Shown: positions 43,423 through 52,484, counted from the stretch's first letter. The stretch: 64,000 nucleotides of DNA from an uncultured Lachnospiraceae bacterium (GCA_910578885.1 CAJTSH010000006.1:49266-113265), one strand, 5' to 3'. The notes: generated from the sequence alone by a model not told the origin. Made by a program: numbers and translations.

Positions 43423-45540
43423 TCAATCAGTTTCGCACTTTTCCTGCTCATAAGGAAATGTCAGTATCACCTTAAACAAATCACCGTCTATCACCAGTTC
43501 AAATCTGCCTCCCATCAGCTCAGTCAGACTCGTTGCAATCGAAAGCCCAAGCCCGCTGCCTTCCGTATTTCTGGAGCTGTCTCCCCGGACAAACCTCTCT
43601 TTTAATTCCTCACCGGAAATATTTAACGCACATTTCGAAGTATTTCGGAAAATAATCTTAAGCTGCCGCTCCTTCTTCTCCAGATTCAGGTATACCCTCG
43701 TCCCCGGCTGGGCATATTTGTAGATATTATTTAACAGATTATCAAAAATACGCCACAAATGCCTTCCGTCGGCATGGATGACTAAATCCTCCTCCGGTTT
43801 GCTGATGAGAAGAGTAAGCTCCCTCGACTTTAATTTCTCTTCAAACTCTCCTGCCGCCTGCGTCAGCATGACCCCTACTTCGCAGTCCTCAAAATTCACG
43901 CTCAATGCCCCGGTGCTCGCTTTGGACGCCTCCATCAAATCCTCTATCAGCTTTTTCAGCCTTGCAGACTGACGGTGCAGCACCTCCAAATATTCTTCGG
44001 CATGGGGATTTTGCAAGTCTTCCTTTTCCAGCAAATCCACGTAGTTGATAATCGAAGTCAGCGGCGTCTTAATATCGTGGGAGACATTTGTAATCAGCTC
44101 CGTCCGAAAACGCTCGCTCTTTATCCGCTCCTCCACCGCATGCTGGATACCCACGCCGATGTGATTCAGGTTTTCCCCATGCTCTTTGAAATCCCAGAAC
44201 ATCCGGTTCGTATCGACCTTTTGCTCCAGATTTCCCGCTGCAAGGCTTTCACCGCCCTCCTTGAGTTTTTTCATCTGTAAAACAGCAGCGGCAAGAAGAA
44301 CCAAAAGCGCCAGCTTCTCAAAAATCCAAAACAGAAGCAGTATATCAGGCTGATACCCCTGAAAAGCCCACACAATTACGATAAACTCTACAAAGGATAA
44401 CGCCAGAAAAATCAAAACTGTTTTCCAGACAAACGGCAGCTTTTGGGCAACAAAATCACCTGCGGCATGCCCGCCTTCTTTCAACGTTCTTTTCAGCCAA
44501 CGGAGGAAACGGTAAATAATGATGTTCTTCCACCACTGTCCGGCTTTCACCCGGACAGAAACACTTTCAAAAAACAGTATCGTAAGAAATGCCATGACTG
44601 CAGATCCTGCTCCTATACCCCAAACGATAAAATATGCAAATGCGTAATCCGTCGCCCTGAAATTTCTGATTACAAAGGAAGACGCTGGAATAAATTCCAG
44701 CAAAAGCATTATAATGAAATATGCCGCTGCCAGATAACAAACTGCCAGAAAATCAAACGGTATCCGGTCAAACCAGCCTACCCGAAGTTCCTCTTCCCCC
44801 TTCACATATCCTGCCTTTCTTACAAGAATTCCAAAGAGCACAATTGCGGCAAACAGCGACACAAAAAATCCTCCGACAATCTGATAACGGGCATCATATG
44901 CCCAGCCAGCCGCTTTCTGCGCTTTCATAAAAATATCATCAAAATAAACAGGAATATCGGCAACCTGACAGGTAATACTATATCTCACCGTTTCATTTCC
45001 CATACTGTTTACAATGCTCCACCACTCATAACTTCCTGCCTCAGTCTCCAATTCATACGCCACAGCTTCCGTATCCCATTCGCCATACACATCCTCAGTT
45101 TCCGGCTGCACTGTCTCTGTTGACACCCATACCTGTTCCCATAACTCATCATAGCTCATAATTTCCTCGGCAGGAAAGTTTCCCTCATACTGAATGCCGT
45201 TTACCTCTTCTAGGTTTTCAACATTTACAATTTCATCAATCTGTTTTCCGTTGTAATAAATTTTAAAATTGATATTTGTCGCGGAATAAAGCGCCGCCGC
45301 CTCCTTATGCGCCGTATCTGTATCATGATACAAATACCATCTCAAAACATTCTTCGCACAACTTCTTGCCACTGCATCAAGCTGCTCTTCCACTATCCGT
45401 TCTCTTGATTCGGTATATACGCCCCATTCGCCGAATACAACAAACGCACAGCCCTGCAAAACAGCAAGGGTCATCAGGCAAACAAATGCAATCCTTGCAA
45501 GGATTCTGCCCCACGTACTCATTCCTTTTTCTTTTTTCAT
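43423..45540 (-). CDS. Sensor histidine kinase
   Basis: A 705-residue membrane kinase. One membrane segment near residues 13-35 is followed by an extracellular sensor part to about 215. Then come five or so further membrane helices up to about 425 and a short linker. The HisKA domain carries the phospho-accepting His in NVSHDIKTPLTSIINYVDLL. The HATPase domain has the N box NLLNNIYKY and the G box GSGLGLSIA. Its start overlaps the response-regulator stop by four bases (ATGA), so the two proteins are coupled. The stimulus is unknown; the downstream gene is flotillin, which suggests envelope sensing. Confidence 0.92.
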   Translation of the reverse strand: MKKEKGMSTWGRILARIAFVCLMTLAVLQGCAFVVFGEWGVYTESRERIVEEQLDAVARSCAKNVLRWYLYHDTDTAHKEAAALYSATNINFKIYYNGKQIDEIVNVENLEEVNGIQYEGNFPAEEIMSYDELWEQVWVSTETVQPETEDVYGEWDTEAVAYELETEAGSYEWWSIVNSMGNETVRYSITCQVADIPVYFDDIFMKAQKAAGWAYDARYQIVGGFFVSLFAAIVLFGILVRKAGYVKGEEELRVGWFDRIPFDFLAVCYLAAAYFIIMLLLEFIPASSFVIRNFRATDYAFAYFIVWGIGAGSAVMAFLTILFFESVSVRVKAGQWWKNIIIYRFLRWLKRTLKEGGHAAGDFVAQKLPFVWKTVLIFLALSFVEFIVIVWAFQGYQPDILLLFWIFEKLALLVLLAAAVLQMKKLKEGGESLAAGNLEQKVDTNRMFWDFKEHGENLNHIGVGIQHAVEERIKSERFRTELITNVSHDIKTPLTSIINYVDLLEKEDLQNPHAEEYLEVLHRQSARLKKLIEDLMEASKASTGALSVNFEDCEVGVMLTQAAGEFEEKLKSRELTLLISKPEEDLVIHADGRHLWRIFDNLLNNIYKYAQPGTRVYLNLEKKERQLKIIFRNTSKCALNISGEELKERFVRGDSSRNTEGSGLGLSIATSLTELMGGRFELVIDGDLFKVILTFPYEQEKCETD

Positions 45541-46235
45541 GGCATACCGCCCCTTTCAATCTTGTACCCCTGCCCCCACACTACCTTTAAATAACGCGGT
45601 TCCGCAGGGTTATATTCGAGTTTCTCCCGCAGATGCCTGATATGTACAGCTACGGTGTTTTCAGAACCGTAGGGAGCGTCCTCCCACACCTTCTGATAAA
45701 TTTGTCTGGGGGAATACACTTCACCTGGATGCTGCATGAGAAATTTTAAGATATCGTACTCCGTCGGCGTCAGGCTGATTTCTTCCCCGTCCAGCGTCAC
45801 CTGCTTGCTTGCGTCGTCCAGCTCAATCCCACCGATTACCAGCTTTTTCTGTGCGATATTGCCGCCGCCTAACTGCATGTACCTGCGGAGCTGGGATTTC
45901 ACCCGCGCCTGCACCTCTACCGGATTAAACGGCTTTGTGATATAATCATCCGCTCCTACCATCAGCCCTAAGACCTTGTCGTTATCCTCGCTTTTCGCCG
46001 TCAAGAGGATTACCGGCACATTACTGTCTTCACGTATTTTTACCATAGCGGAGATTCCGTCCATTTCCGGCATCATGATGTCCATCAGCACAAGGTGGAT
46101 ATCTACCCGGCGCATAACCTCCAGCGCTTCCTTTCCGGTATATGCCTCGTAAATCTGATATCCGTCTGCAGACAGATAGATTTTCAGCGCCGATACAATA
46201 TCCTTTTCATCATCACAGATTAAAATGTTATACAT
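45537..46235 (-). CDS. OmpR/PhoB-family response regulator
   Basis: A 232-residue regulator. The receiver domain has the acidic pocket DDEKD, the phospho-acceptor Asp in LVLMDIMMPEMDG and the switch Lys in YITKPFNP. The C-terminal winged-helix domain shows LTPTEYDILKFLMQHPGEVYSPRQIYQKVW and GSENTVAVHIRHLREKLE. GGGTGG five bases upstream supports the ATG at 46235 over a start 18 codons earlier. Direct repeats upstream of its promoter suggest it regulates itself. It is paired with the histidine kinase gene downstream. Confidence 0.94.
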   Translation of the reverse strand: MYNILICDDEKDIVSALKIYLSADGYQIYEAYTGKEALEVMRRVDIHLVLMDIMMPEMDGISAMVKIREDSNVPVILLTAKSEDNDKVLGLMVGADDYITKPFNPVEVQARVKSQLRRYMQLGGGNIAQKKLVIGGIELDDASKQVTLDGEEISLTPTEYDILKFLMQHPGEVYSPRQIYQKVWEDAPYGSENTVAVHIRHLREKLEYNPAEPRYLKVVWGQGYKIERGGMP

Positions 46236-46260
46236 GTTTTCCACCCTTTCCTCGAAACCT

Positions 46261-46318
46261 ATTGTATGAAATAAACATTTAAAAACCAATCAGGCAAACC
46301 TTTAAGAATTGTTTAAGA
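46261..46318 (-). promoter_or_regulatory. Promoter and likely autoregulatory boxes of the two-component operon
   Basis: The minus strand reads TTGGTT (46284-46289), 17 bases, TACAAT (46261-46266). Two direct copies of TTTAAGA on the plus strand (46301-46307 and 46312-46318) are 11 bases apart, one helical turn, and end 12 bases upstream of the -35 box. This is the arrangement expected for a PhoB-type dimer. Confidence 0.6.
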
Positions 46319-46406
46319 CCTCCATTATTTCTAACAGCCAATGAGATAAATATCCGTGCAAGCACGGCTGCTTGTCTCACTGCCAAAAGGAATCAACGGA
46401 GGTCTT
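46315..46406 (-). other. 92-base three-tier hairpin after azlD
   Basis: The outer stem AAGACCTCC/GGAGGTCTT encloses CAATGAGA/TCTCACTG, which encloses CCGTGC-aa-GCACGG. The single middle mismatch is a G-T pair only if the minus strand is transcribed, which fits the 3' end of the azlCD mRNA. There is no T-run. It overlaps one of the response-regulator boxes. Confidence 0.5.
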
Positions 46407-46431
46407 TCGCAGATATAATTTAGGAATGATC

Positions 46432-46764
46432 TTAAAATACTACCTGTACCAAAAACATATACAGCACGGTTCCCACACCGATACTCAACAGATTATTACG
46501 TTTCCAGACGTGCAGGACAACGACTGCCGCAACTGCAATCAGCTCCGGCAGCCCAAAGGGAAAACTCACAATACTGACAGATTTCAGGCAGTAAATGACG
46601 AGCATCCCGATTACTGCCGGCGGGAGCGCCCCGCCTAAATATTTTACGGTTTCCGGTATTTTCTTACCATCCCGGAAGATAAGAAACGGAATGGCTCTAG
46701 TCACAAACGTTGTAATGCCTACAATCACGATAATCAAGATTGATAGCTGCGGGCTAATCGGCAT
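46432..46764 (-). CDS. azlD: AzlD-family small subunit of a branched-chain amino acid exporter
   Basis: A 110-residue, four-helix membrane protein of the AzlD family (LSILIIVIVGITTFVTRAIPFLIF and the GGALPPAVIGMLVIYCL region). It partners with AzlC to export branched-chain amino acids or related compounds. It overlaps azlC by 11 bases. Confidence 0.92.
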   Translation of the reverse strand: MPISPQLSILIIVIVGITTFVTRAIPFLIFRDGKKIPETVKYLGGALPPAVIGMLVIYCLKSVSIVSFPFGLPELIAVAAVVVLHVWKRNNLLSIGVGTVLYMFLVQVVF

Positions 46765-47473
46765 CGCTTTCCACCTCCTGTTCTATCATCTTTCTGCCGG
46801 ACAGCAGAATGACCAAAATGCAAATCATTGTCGGCAGGATAAAATTCTCACTGCCAAACACCAAAAGACAGACAACTCCCGTAACAATCCCAATGAGCGC
46901 CGGCAGATGAGTGATGGAAGTCATCCACTGTTCCACAAAAATCACGACAAACAATGCAGTCATCGCAAAATCAATCCCGGTCGCATCAAACGGAATCACA
47001 GAGCCCGCAATCGCACCGATTGCCGAACCTGTAATCCAATAGAGCTGATCAAGCAGCGCAATCGCAAACATAAATTTATGCTCGTCCACATCCTTTGGTA
47101 TCTTGGTTACAAAAAACAATGAATAAGTTTCATCCGTCAGTGAAAATATCATATACAGCTTCTTTTTTCCCATTTCGCTGAAACGCTCCAGCAAAGACAG
47201 GCCATAGAAAATGTGGCGTATATTTACCATGAATTCCAAAAATATCACCTGCAGCAAATTGACGCCCGGAGCAAAAAAATTTACTGCCAGATATTGCCCG
47301 GAACCTGCGTACACCAGTATGCTCATCACAATTGCCCACAAAAAATTATAGCCTTTTTCCTGAAACATCACTCCAAAGGCTGTCCCAATAAAAAGATATC
47401 CGGTCAAAACCGGTACTGTAAACGGAAATGCCGCGCGAAATGCTTTCGCATAACCTCCTCGTCTCTTTTCCAT
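46754..47473 (-). CDS. azlC: AzlC-family large subunit of a branched-chain amino acid exporter
   Basis: A 239-residue membrane protein with about six to seven helices. It has the family-typical opening AFRAAFPFTVPVLTGYLFIGTAFGVMF and the RHIFYGLSLLERF motif around residue 85. It is the main subunit of the AzlCD exporter; the fused order azlC-azlD with overlapping genes is usual. It is divergent from the lytic transglycosylase gene across a 241-base spacer. No Lrp- or AzlB-like regulator is adjacent. Confidence 0.92.
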   Translation of the reverse strand: MEKRRGGYAKAFRAAFPFTVPVLTGYLFIGTAFGVMFQEKGYNFLWAIVMSILVYAGSGQYLAVNFFAPGVNLLQVIFLEFMVNIRHIFYGLSLLERFSEMGKKKLYMIFSLTDETYSLFFVTKIPKDVDEHKFMFAIALLDQLYWITGSAIGAIAGSVIPFDATGIDFAMTALFVVIFVEQWMTSITHLPALIGIVTGVVCLLVFGSENFILPTMICILVILLSGRKMIEQEVESDAD

Positions 47474-47608
47474 CTTATGTATCCCTGCTTTCTATTTTCA
47501 AACACACCTCTCCTGACCAGCCGGCAAGAGGAACCTTCCTTAGATTACACCACGCAAACAGAAAAAACAAGTTTTTTTCAATTACCTGTTTCCTATCTTA
47601 AGAAAACA

Positions 47609-47617
47609 TGCTATAAT
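47609..47617 (+). promoter_or_regulatory. Extended -10 promoter of the lytic transglycosylase gene
   Basis: TG-c-TATAAT at 47609-47617 with a weak -35 (TTTCCT, 17 bases upstream). The predicted start of transcription, near 47624, coincides with the first base of the folded leader. Confidence 0.65.
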
Positions 47618-47624
47618 ATGCCCT

Positions 47625-47674
47625 GAGAAGGAATCCGGCAGAGTCGGGAGGAACCCTGAAAGCCAACCTTCCGC
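47625..47674 (+). ncRNA. Compact structured leader resembling a c-di-AMP (ydaO) riboswitch core
   Basis: The 50-nt leader start can fold as GAAGG/CCTTC (47627-47631 with 47667-47671), GGC/GCC and GGG-aggaa-CCC, separated by internal loops. Its unpaired or junction bases GAATCC, GGGAGGAACC and AGCCAAC, in that order, resemble conserved parts of the ydaO class, which senses c-di-AMP and often precedes wall hydrolases. The domain is much shorter than a normal ydaO aptamer, so this may be a variant, a degenerate copy or another class. The resemblance is from memory of the family, not a search. No terminator follows before the ATG. Confidence 0.4.
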
Positions 47675-47714
47675 ATTTCATTTAGAAGCGCACATGGTAT
47701 AGAATGGAGGATTT

Positions 47715-48581
47715 ATGTATATCACAGCAGTTTTAAAACCGGATGAGACCATGCAGCAGACAGTTTCTGCATCAGAGAATGTTTCAAATTCAACAGAAGA
47801 TTTTGCAGGCTGCCTAAATGAGGTTCAATCTGACGGTACACTGGCTTCGATTTTTGAAAAAGCATCAAAGACTTACGGTGTACCTATGTCTTTGCTTACT
47901 GCAATGGCAAAACAAGAATCAAATTTTCAGGCAGACGCCACCTCGAAATCCGGGGCAATGGGCATCATGCAGTTAATGCCTGCTACTGCAGCACATTTTG
48001 GCTGCACCAATCCTTACGACCCGGAACAGAATATTATGACGGGCGCAAAATATATCAGTGAATTACTTGATAAATACGACGGAAATGTTCCCCTTGCCCT
48101 TGCGGCATACAATGCTGGAAGCGGTAGCGTTGATAAATACGGCGGCATACCGCCTTTTACAGAGACACAGAACTACGTTGCTAAAATCACCGCCTATATG
48201 GAGGAGGGTGTCACGCTTCCGGACGGAACCGCTGTTTCCGGCGGCTCTGATTCCAATTTCGCTTCATCTCTGTTAAGCAAGCTGGGTTCTGACGGTTTTG
48301 AAGAAATTTTAAACAAGATTTTCTCTTACGACGATTATCTAAAGTTTATGAACCTGCTCCTCAAGGAACTGAGCAATGCAGCGGATACATATGTCAGCCA
48401 AAAGACTGCCAAGACAGATACGGATACATCCGCAGCAGATGATTCCGGCAGCAATGCGGCAACGGCAGCTGCACCCAAAACCTTAGATGTGACTGTCAAA
48501 AGCAAACCGGATTCCTACTATGCTTACCAGAACATCAATTATAACAACAGCGTTTTAAATCTGATGTCGCAGAACTCATAA
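47715..48581 (+). CDS. Lytic transglycosylase (SLT domain) protein
   Basis: A 288-residue protein with an SLT domain at about residues 45-155. The catalytic Glu is in MAKQESNFQADATSKSGAMGIMQLMP, and AAYNAGSGSVDKYGGIPPF follows. It should cleave peptidoglycan glycan strands to anhydro products. No signal peptide or membrane segment is visible from the chosen ATG (GGAGG six bases upstream), so export would need another route or the enzyme acts in a special structure. The C-terminal 110 residues are low-complexity and Ala/Ser/Asp rich. It has a structured leader and its own terminator. Confidence 0.87.
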   Translation: MYITAVLKPDETMQQTVSASENVSNSTEDFAGCLNEVQSDGTLASIFEKASKTYGVPMSLLTAMAKQESNFQADATSKSGAMGIMQLMPATAAHFGCTNPYDPEQNIMTGAKYISELLDKYDGNVPLALAAYNAGSGSVDKYGGIPPFTETQNYVAKITAYMEEGVTLPDGTAVSGGSDSNFASSLLSKLGSDGFEEILNKIFSYDDYLKFMNLLLKELSNAADTYVSQKTAKTDTDTSAADDSGSNAATAAAPKTLDVTVKSKPDSYYAYQNINYNNSVLNLMSQNS

Positions 48582-48613
48582 GCAGGCGGCAAAATATTCT
48601 CTATAAACGCATC

Positions 48614-48655
48614 AAGCGGAGCAAGATTCCATCAAATGAATCTGCTCCGCTTTTA
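48614..48655 (+). terminator. Terminator of the lytic transglycosylase gene
   Basis: AAGCGGAGCA facing TGCTCCGCTT with an inner GATT/AATC pair, followed by TTATAT. Confidence 0.88.
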
Positions 48656-48692
48656 TATGCACACGAACATATTAAGAAATTAGCTGCCAATC

Positions 48693-49679
48693 CTATTTCC
48701 GAGGCTCTCCTGCCTGCCATGTTTCCGATGGCGAACAGTTAAACGTAAGCTGTTCTCCATCAGATTGTGCAATAATCGTCCCCTGCTCATCGGTGCGGAA
48801 TACCTGTATGCCTGCTTTCCGAAGCTTATTCAATACCTCTGCGTTCGGATGTCCATAACTGTTATCCTCTCCGACACTGATGACTGCATAGACGGGATCT
48901 ACCGAATCGAGCATCTCATCGGTAGTGGAAGTTTTGCTGCCATGATGACCGATTTTATAGACATCTGCCGCCAGTTCTATCCCGCTGTCTAAAATATCCT
49001 CTTCCTCCTTCTCTCCCGCATCTCCCTCAAAATAGAATACATTGCTGCCATGCCGTAAAATAATTGCAATGGAATTATCGTTACTGTCTGAGATAAGGCG
49101 TCTTGGGCCTACAATCGTAAATTCTGCTCTGCCAAGCTGATAGGTATCACCCACCACCGGATCTGTCCGTTTATAGCCCTTGTATTTTATCGCGTCCAAC
49201 ACATCCCGATACGTAATGGTATCCTTCTCCTCCTCTGTCAAAAGAATCGTTTTGCAGTCGAACTTCGTAATTACAACATCCAGACCTCCTACATGGTCGG
49301 CGTCGGGATGAGTTCCAATCACATAGTCTAAGGTTTCCACATTCTGACTATTTAAATAAGACTGTACCGCCGTACCATGATTGTTGTTTCCGGCGTCTAT
49401 CAGCATTGCCTGCCCATCACAGGTAATCAGCGTCGCATCTCCCTGTCCCACATCCATGTAATGCACCTGTAAAACCGAACCATCCGTTTCAAGGGAAACC
49501 GGATTCTTGGCATTTTCTTTCCCTCTTGCCGTCTGCCCCGATTCTGCACTATAGCTTGCTGCATTTTCTACACCCGCACTTTTTAACAGTCCCGATGTAT
49601 CTATCCCAAGCAGCCCGCCAACCAACAGAATCAACAGTACCGCCAGCAGCCCAAACTTGCCGCCCTTTTTCTCTTTCAT
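48693..49679 (-). CDS. Membrane-anchored ComEC/Rec2-like metallo-beta-lactamase-fold hydrolase
   Basis: A 328-residue protein with one N-terminal membrane segment (residues about 8-26) and an extracellular MBL domain. It has MDVGQGDATLI, the metal motif THPDADHVGG around residue 120, a central FEGDAGEKE and the GHHGSKTSTT motif around 245. The domain matches the C-terminal nuclease-like part of ComEC, but the transport channel is absent, as in many stand-alone Clostridia proteins. It might be a secreted nuclease or phosphodiesterase. Confidence 0.82.
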   Translation of the reverse strand: MKEKKGGKFGLLAVLLILLVGGLLGIDTSGLLKSAGVENAASYSAESGQTARGKENAKNPVSLETDGSVLQVHYMDVGQGDATLITCDGQAMLIDAGNNNHGTAVQSYLNSQNVETLDYVIGTHPDADHVGGLDVVITKFDCKTILLTEEEKDTITYRDVLDAIKYKGYKRTDPVVGDTYQLGRAEFTIVGPRRLISDSNDNSIAIILRHGSNVFYFEGDAGEKEEEDILDSGIELAADVYKIGHHGSKTSTTDEMLDSVDPVYAVISVGEDNSYGHPNAEVLNKLRKAGIQVFRTDEQGTIIAQSDGEQLTFNCSPSETWQAGEPRK

Positions 49680-49702
49680 TTCTGTCTCCTCTATTTTAAA
49701 CT

Positions 49703-51172
49703 TTAAATAATCTGGTCAAACAGCTCTTTACATGTCGGATAGATATTCTGGAACTGCCGGTAACGCTCCTCATATTTTTGTACAAGCTCCGGCTCCGGCT
49801 CTACCGTATCTACAATCTCCACAAGTTTCTTTGCCGCTTCCTCTACCGTTTCATATTCTCCGCAGGCTACCGCTGCCAGCATAGCGCCGCCTAAGGACGG
49901 ACCTTCCTCCGTCTTTAAAACGTCCACCTTAATATTCAGGACATTTGCAATGATTCTCTTCCACAGCGGACTTTTGGCTCCGCCGCCGCAGATTTTCGTG
50001 CGCTCAATCACAATTCCCAGCTTTTTCGCAATCTCAAAGGAGTCCCGGAGCGCAAACGCTACGCCCTCTAACACCGCCTGGCTCATATCCGCCCGGGTCG
50101 TATCCATCGTCATCCCGATGAATGTTGCTCTGGCATTCGGATTGTTGTAAGGGGAACGCTCTCCCATCAGATACGGCAGATAATATACATGATTCTCCCC
50201 CAGCTTCGTAATCCGCCCCTGCTCCTTGTCATAATCTTTTGTGCCAATGATTTCCTCCAGCCACCATTTGTTGCAGGAAGCCGCGCTCAGCATACAGCCC
50301 ATCAGATGATATGCGCCGTTTGCATCGCAGAAAGCATGCAGCGCATTATTTTCATCCACCCCGAATTTTTCAGAAGAAATAAAAATCGTTCCGCTGGTTC
50401 CCAGTGAAATGTTGCAGTTCCCGTCCCCAACGGTTCCGGTCGCTACTGCCGCCGCCGCATTATCGCCTGCGCCTGCCGCGACCTTTACATTTTCCGATAT
50501 TCCAAGCTCTTTTGCAATTTCCGGCGAAACGGTTCCGACACTCTCGTAGCTTTCAAAGAGCCTTGGCAGCATGTCCTCCGTTATATGGCAGATTTCACAC
50601 ATTTCCCTTGACCACCGGCGGTTCTTTACATCCAAAAGAAGCATTCCCGACGCATCGGAAACATCCGTACAATGCACGCCGGTCAGCCTATAGGCAAGAT
50701 AGTCTTTCGGAAGCATGATTTTTTGAATCCTTGCAAAATTTTCAGGCTCGTTCTTTTTCAGCCACAAAATCTTAGGCGCTGTAAACCCAGTAAATGAAAT
50801 ATTTGCGGTGTATTCAGACAATTTTTCCTTTCCGATTTTGTCATTCAGATAATCGCATTCCTCCGTCGTCCTGCCGTCATTCCAGAGAATCGCCGGACGA
50901 ATTACTTCATCATTCTCATCTAAAATTACAAGCCCATGCATCTGCCCGCCGAAGCTGATGCCGTTTACCTGACTCTTATCAAAACCCTCCAATAATTCCT
51001 TCAGTCCCTGCACCGTTTCCCGATACCAATCCGCCGGCTCTTGCTCCGACCAGCCGGGATGCGGAAAATACAAGGGATACTCTCTGGAAACAATATTTTC
51101 CACCGTTCCGTTTTCATCCATCAACAGGAGCTTCACCGAAGAAGTCCCTAAATCAATTCCTATGTATAACAT
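49703..51172 (-). CDS. xylB: Xylulokinase
   Basis: A 489-residue FGGY-family kinase that phosphorylates D-xylulose. The N-terminal YIGIDLGTSSVKLLLMDENG ATP-binding motif, the substrate motif SFGGQMHGLVILD with a catalytic Asp in ILWNDGRTTEE around residue 232 bases further on, and GGGAKSPLWKRIIANVL near residue 395 are present. The start has AGGAGG upstream. No xylA or xylose transporter is adjacent; the neighbour upstream is an NAD-dependent oxidoreductase, which could form a small sugar-use operon with it (50-base gap). Confidence 0.9.
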   Translation of the reverse strand: MLYIGIDLGTSSVKLLLMDENGTVENIVSREYPLYFPHPGWSEQEPADWYRETVQGLKELLEGFDKSQVNGISFGGQMHGLVILDENDEVIRPAILWNDGRTTEECDYLNDKIGKEKLSEYTANISFTGFTAPKILWLKKNEPENFARIQKIMLPKDYLAYRLTGVHCTDVSDASGMLLLDVKNRRWSREMCEICHITEDMLPRLFESYESVGTVSPEIAKELGISENVKVAAGAGDNAAAAVATGTVGDGNCNISLGTSGTIFISSEKFGVDENNALHAFCDANGAYHLMGCMLSAASCNKWWLEEIIGTKDYDKEQGRITKLGENHVYYLPYLMGERSPYNNPNARATFIGMTMDTTRADMSQAVLEGVAFALRDSFEIAKKLGIVIERTKICGGGAKSPLWKRIIANVLNIKVDVLKTEEGPSLGGAMLAAVACGEYETVEEAAKKLVEIVDTVEPEPELVQKYEERYRQFQNIYPTCKELFDQII

Positions 51173-51222
51173 CGCGCCCTCCTATGTTCAAAGTAACTAT
51201 TTATTCTCATCCTGTACTTTTC

Positions 51223-52209
51223 TTACCACTCTTCCCCCGGATACTTCATCCCCCAGTCTTTTCGCAGACCGGTCATGATATCCATGACATCCCTTGAGAA
51301 GGAAAGCTTCATTACAGACGCATCTCCTGTGCGGACAGCCTCCTCCATATCCGTCATTTCATAATATAACGCATTTTCCGTCTCTCCTGCCACACATTCC
51401 TTTCTTTCGCCTGTCTCGGCGTCAACAAGGACTGCCTTTGCAGCACGCGGGAATTCCATGATTTCGATATACCCCTTCTCACAGCTAATCATCGCCCTTT
51501 TCGGCTGTTTGGAATGCATGGAAAGCGCAACTGCCGCCATCTGCGAGGCGGTATTCTTTAAAAGAATGGCCGCCTGTTCATCCGAACCGGTCGGCGAAGG
51601 AAGCCATTGGCTGGTCACCATTTCCGGCGCATTCTCCATGAAGCTGCGCACAATTGAAAGCGCATACACACCGATGTCCAAAAGTGCGCCGCCCGCTAGG
51701 TTCATATTAAAAAAACGGTTCTTCATATCATACTCTTTAAAACTTCCGAAGTTCACCGTGATCATCTGCACCTTGCCCAGTTCTCCGCTTTCGACAATCC
51801 CCCACAATTTTTTATAAAGAGGCATATGCCAAATAGTCATTGCCTCGGCTAATATTAAATGATTCTTTTCCGCCAGTACAGCCATCTCATCCAGTTCACG
51901 GCTATTTAAGGTAATGGATTTTTCTACCAAAATGTGTTTCCCATGCTCAAGCGCTGCTTTCATAAATGGATAATGCGTGTTATGCGGGCTGGTGATATAG
52001 ATGATGTCCACGTCCTCATCCAAAAACATATCCTCAATCCTGTCATAGACCTTTTTGATTCCATACTTTTCCGCAAAGGAAACCGCTTTCTCATGCGTCC
52101 GGTTCCAGACCGCATAGAGCTTTTTCCCCATCTGTGCAAGCGCCTGCGCCATCTCATTGGCAATCACGCCCACGCCAATCACCGCCCAGTTTAATTCCTT
52201 TTGTTCCAT
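51223..52209 (-). CDS. Gfo/Idh/MocA-family oxidoreductase
   Basis: A 328-residue NAD(P)-dependent sugar dehydrogenase. The Rossmann domain at residues 1-120 carries VIGVGVIANEMAQALAQ; the conserved EKSITLNSRE (usually EKP) supplies the catalytic Lys around residue 95. The C-terminal alpha/beta domain has GGALLDIGVYALS around residue 173. Family members oxidise inositol, sugars or trans-dihydrodiols; the real substrate is unknown. AAGGAGG precedes the ATG. It is followed by xylB. Confidence 0.88.
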   Translation of the reverse strand: MEQKELNWAVIGVGVIANEMAQALAQMGKKLYAVWNRTHEKAVSFAEKYGIKKVYDRIEDMFLDEDVDIIYITSPHNTHYPFMKAALEHGKHILVEKSITLNSRELDEMAVLAEKNHLILAEAMTIWHMPLYKKLWGIVESGELGKVQMITVNFGSFKEYDMKNRFFNMNLAGGALLDIGVYALSIVRSFMENAPEMVTSQWLPSPTGSDEQAAILLKNTASQMAAVALSMHSKQPKRAMISCEKGYIEIMEFPRAAKAVLVDAETGERKECVAGETENALYYEMTDMEEAVRTGDASVMKLSFSRDVMDIMTGLRKDWGMKYPGEEW

Positions 52210-52452
52210 TGAAAACCTCCTTATATATCACAGTTCAAATGAGGACAACATGAAAAACGAACTTTTAGACAAAGGTATTATACCCCCATCCGGCGAAATC
52301 AGCAAGGATAAACACTACTTGTAAGCTACAAGGAGCATGATATAATGACGGATAATGAATTATTACTTGCTATATCTGAAATAATGGACAATTATTTTAG
52401 AATCGAACATATATCAGATTGCTTTTTTAATTACCTTTTGATTTTCCACAAC
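52210..52452. other. Intergenic stretch with nothing assigned
   Basis: Between the oxidoreductase start and the tRNA-Thr terminator. It is AT-rich, with no convincing ORF, repeat or RNA; the oxidoreductase promoter must lie here but no clear boxes were found. Confidence 0.5.
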
Positions 52453-52480
52453 AAAAAAGCCTTGCATTCACAAGGCTTTT
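52453..52480 (-). terminator. Terminator of tRNA-Thr
   Basis: The minus strand reads AAAAGCCTTG, loop, CAAGGCTTTTTTG. Confidence 0.92.
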
Positions 52481-52484
52481 CAAA

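Noticed and set aside
44443..45123. 226-codon frame opposite the histidine kinase gene
   Set aside because: Antisense shadow; the minus strand encodes a complete kinase with proper motifs.
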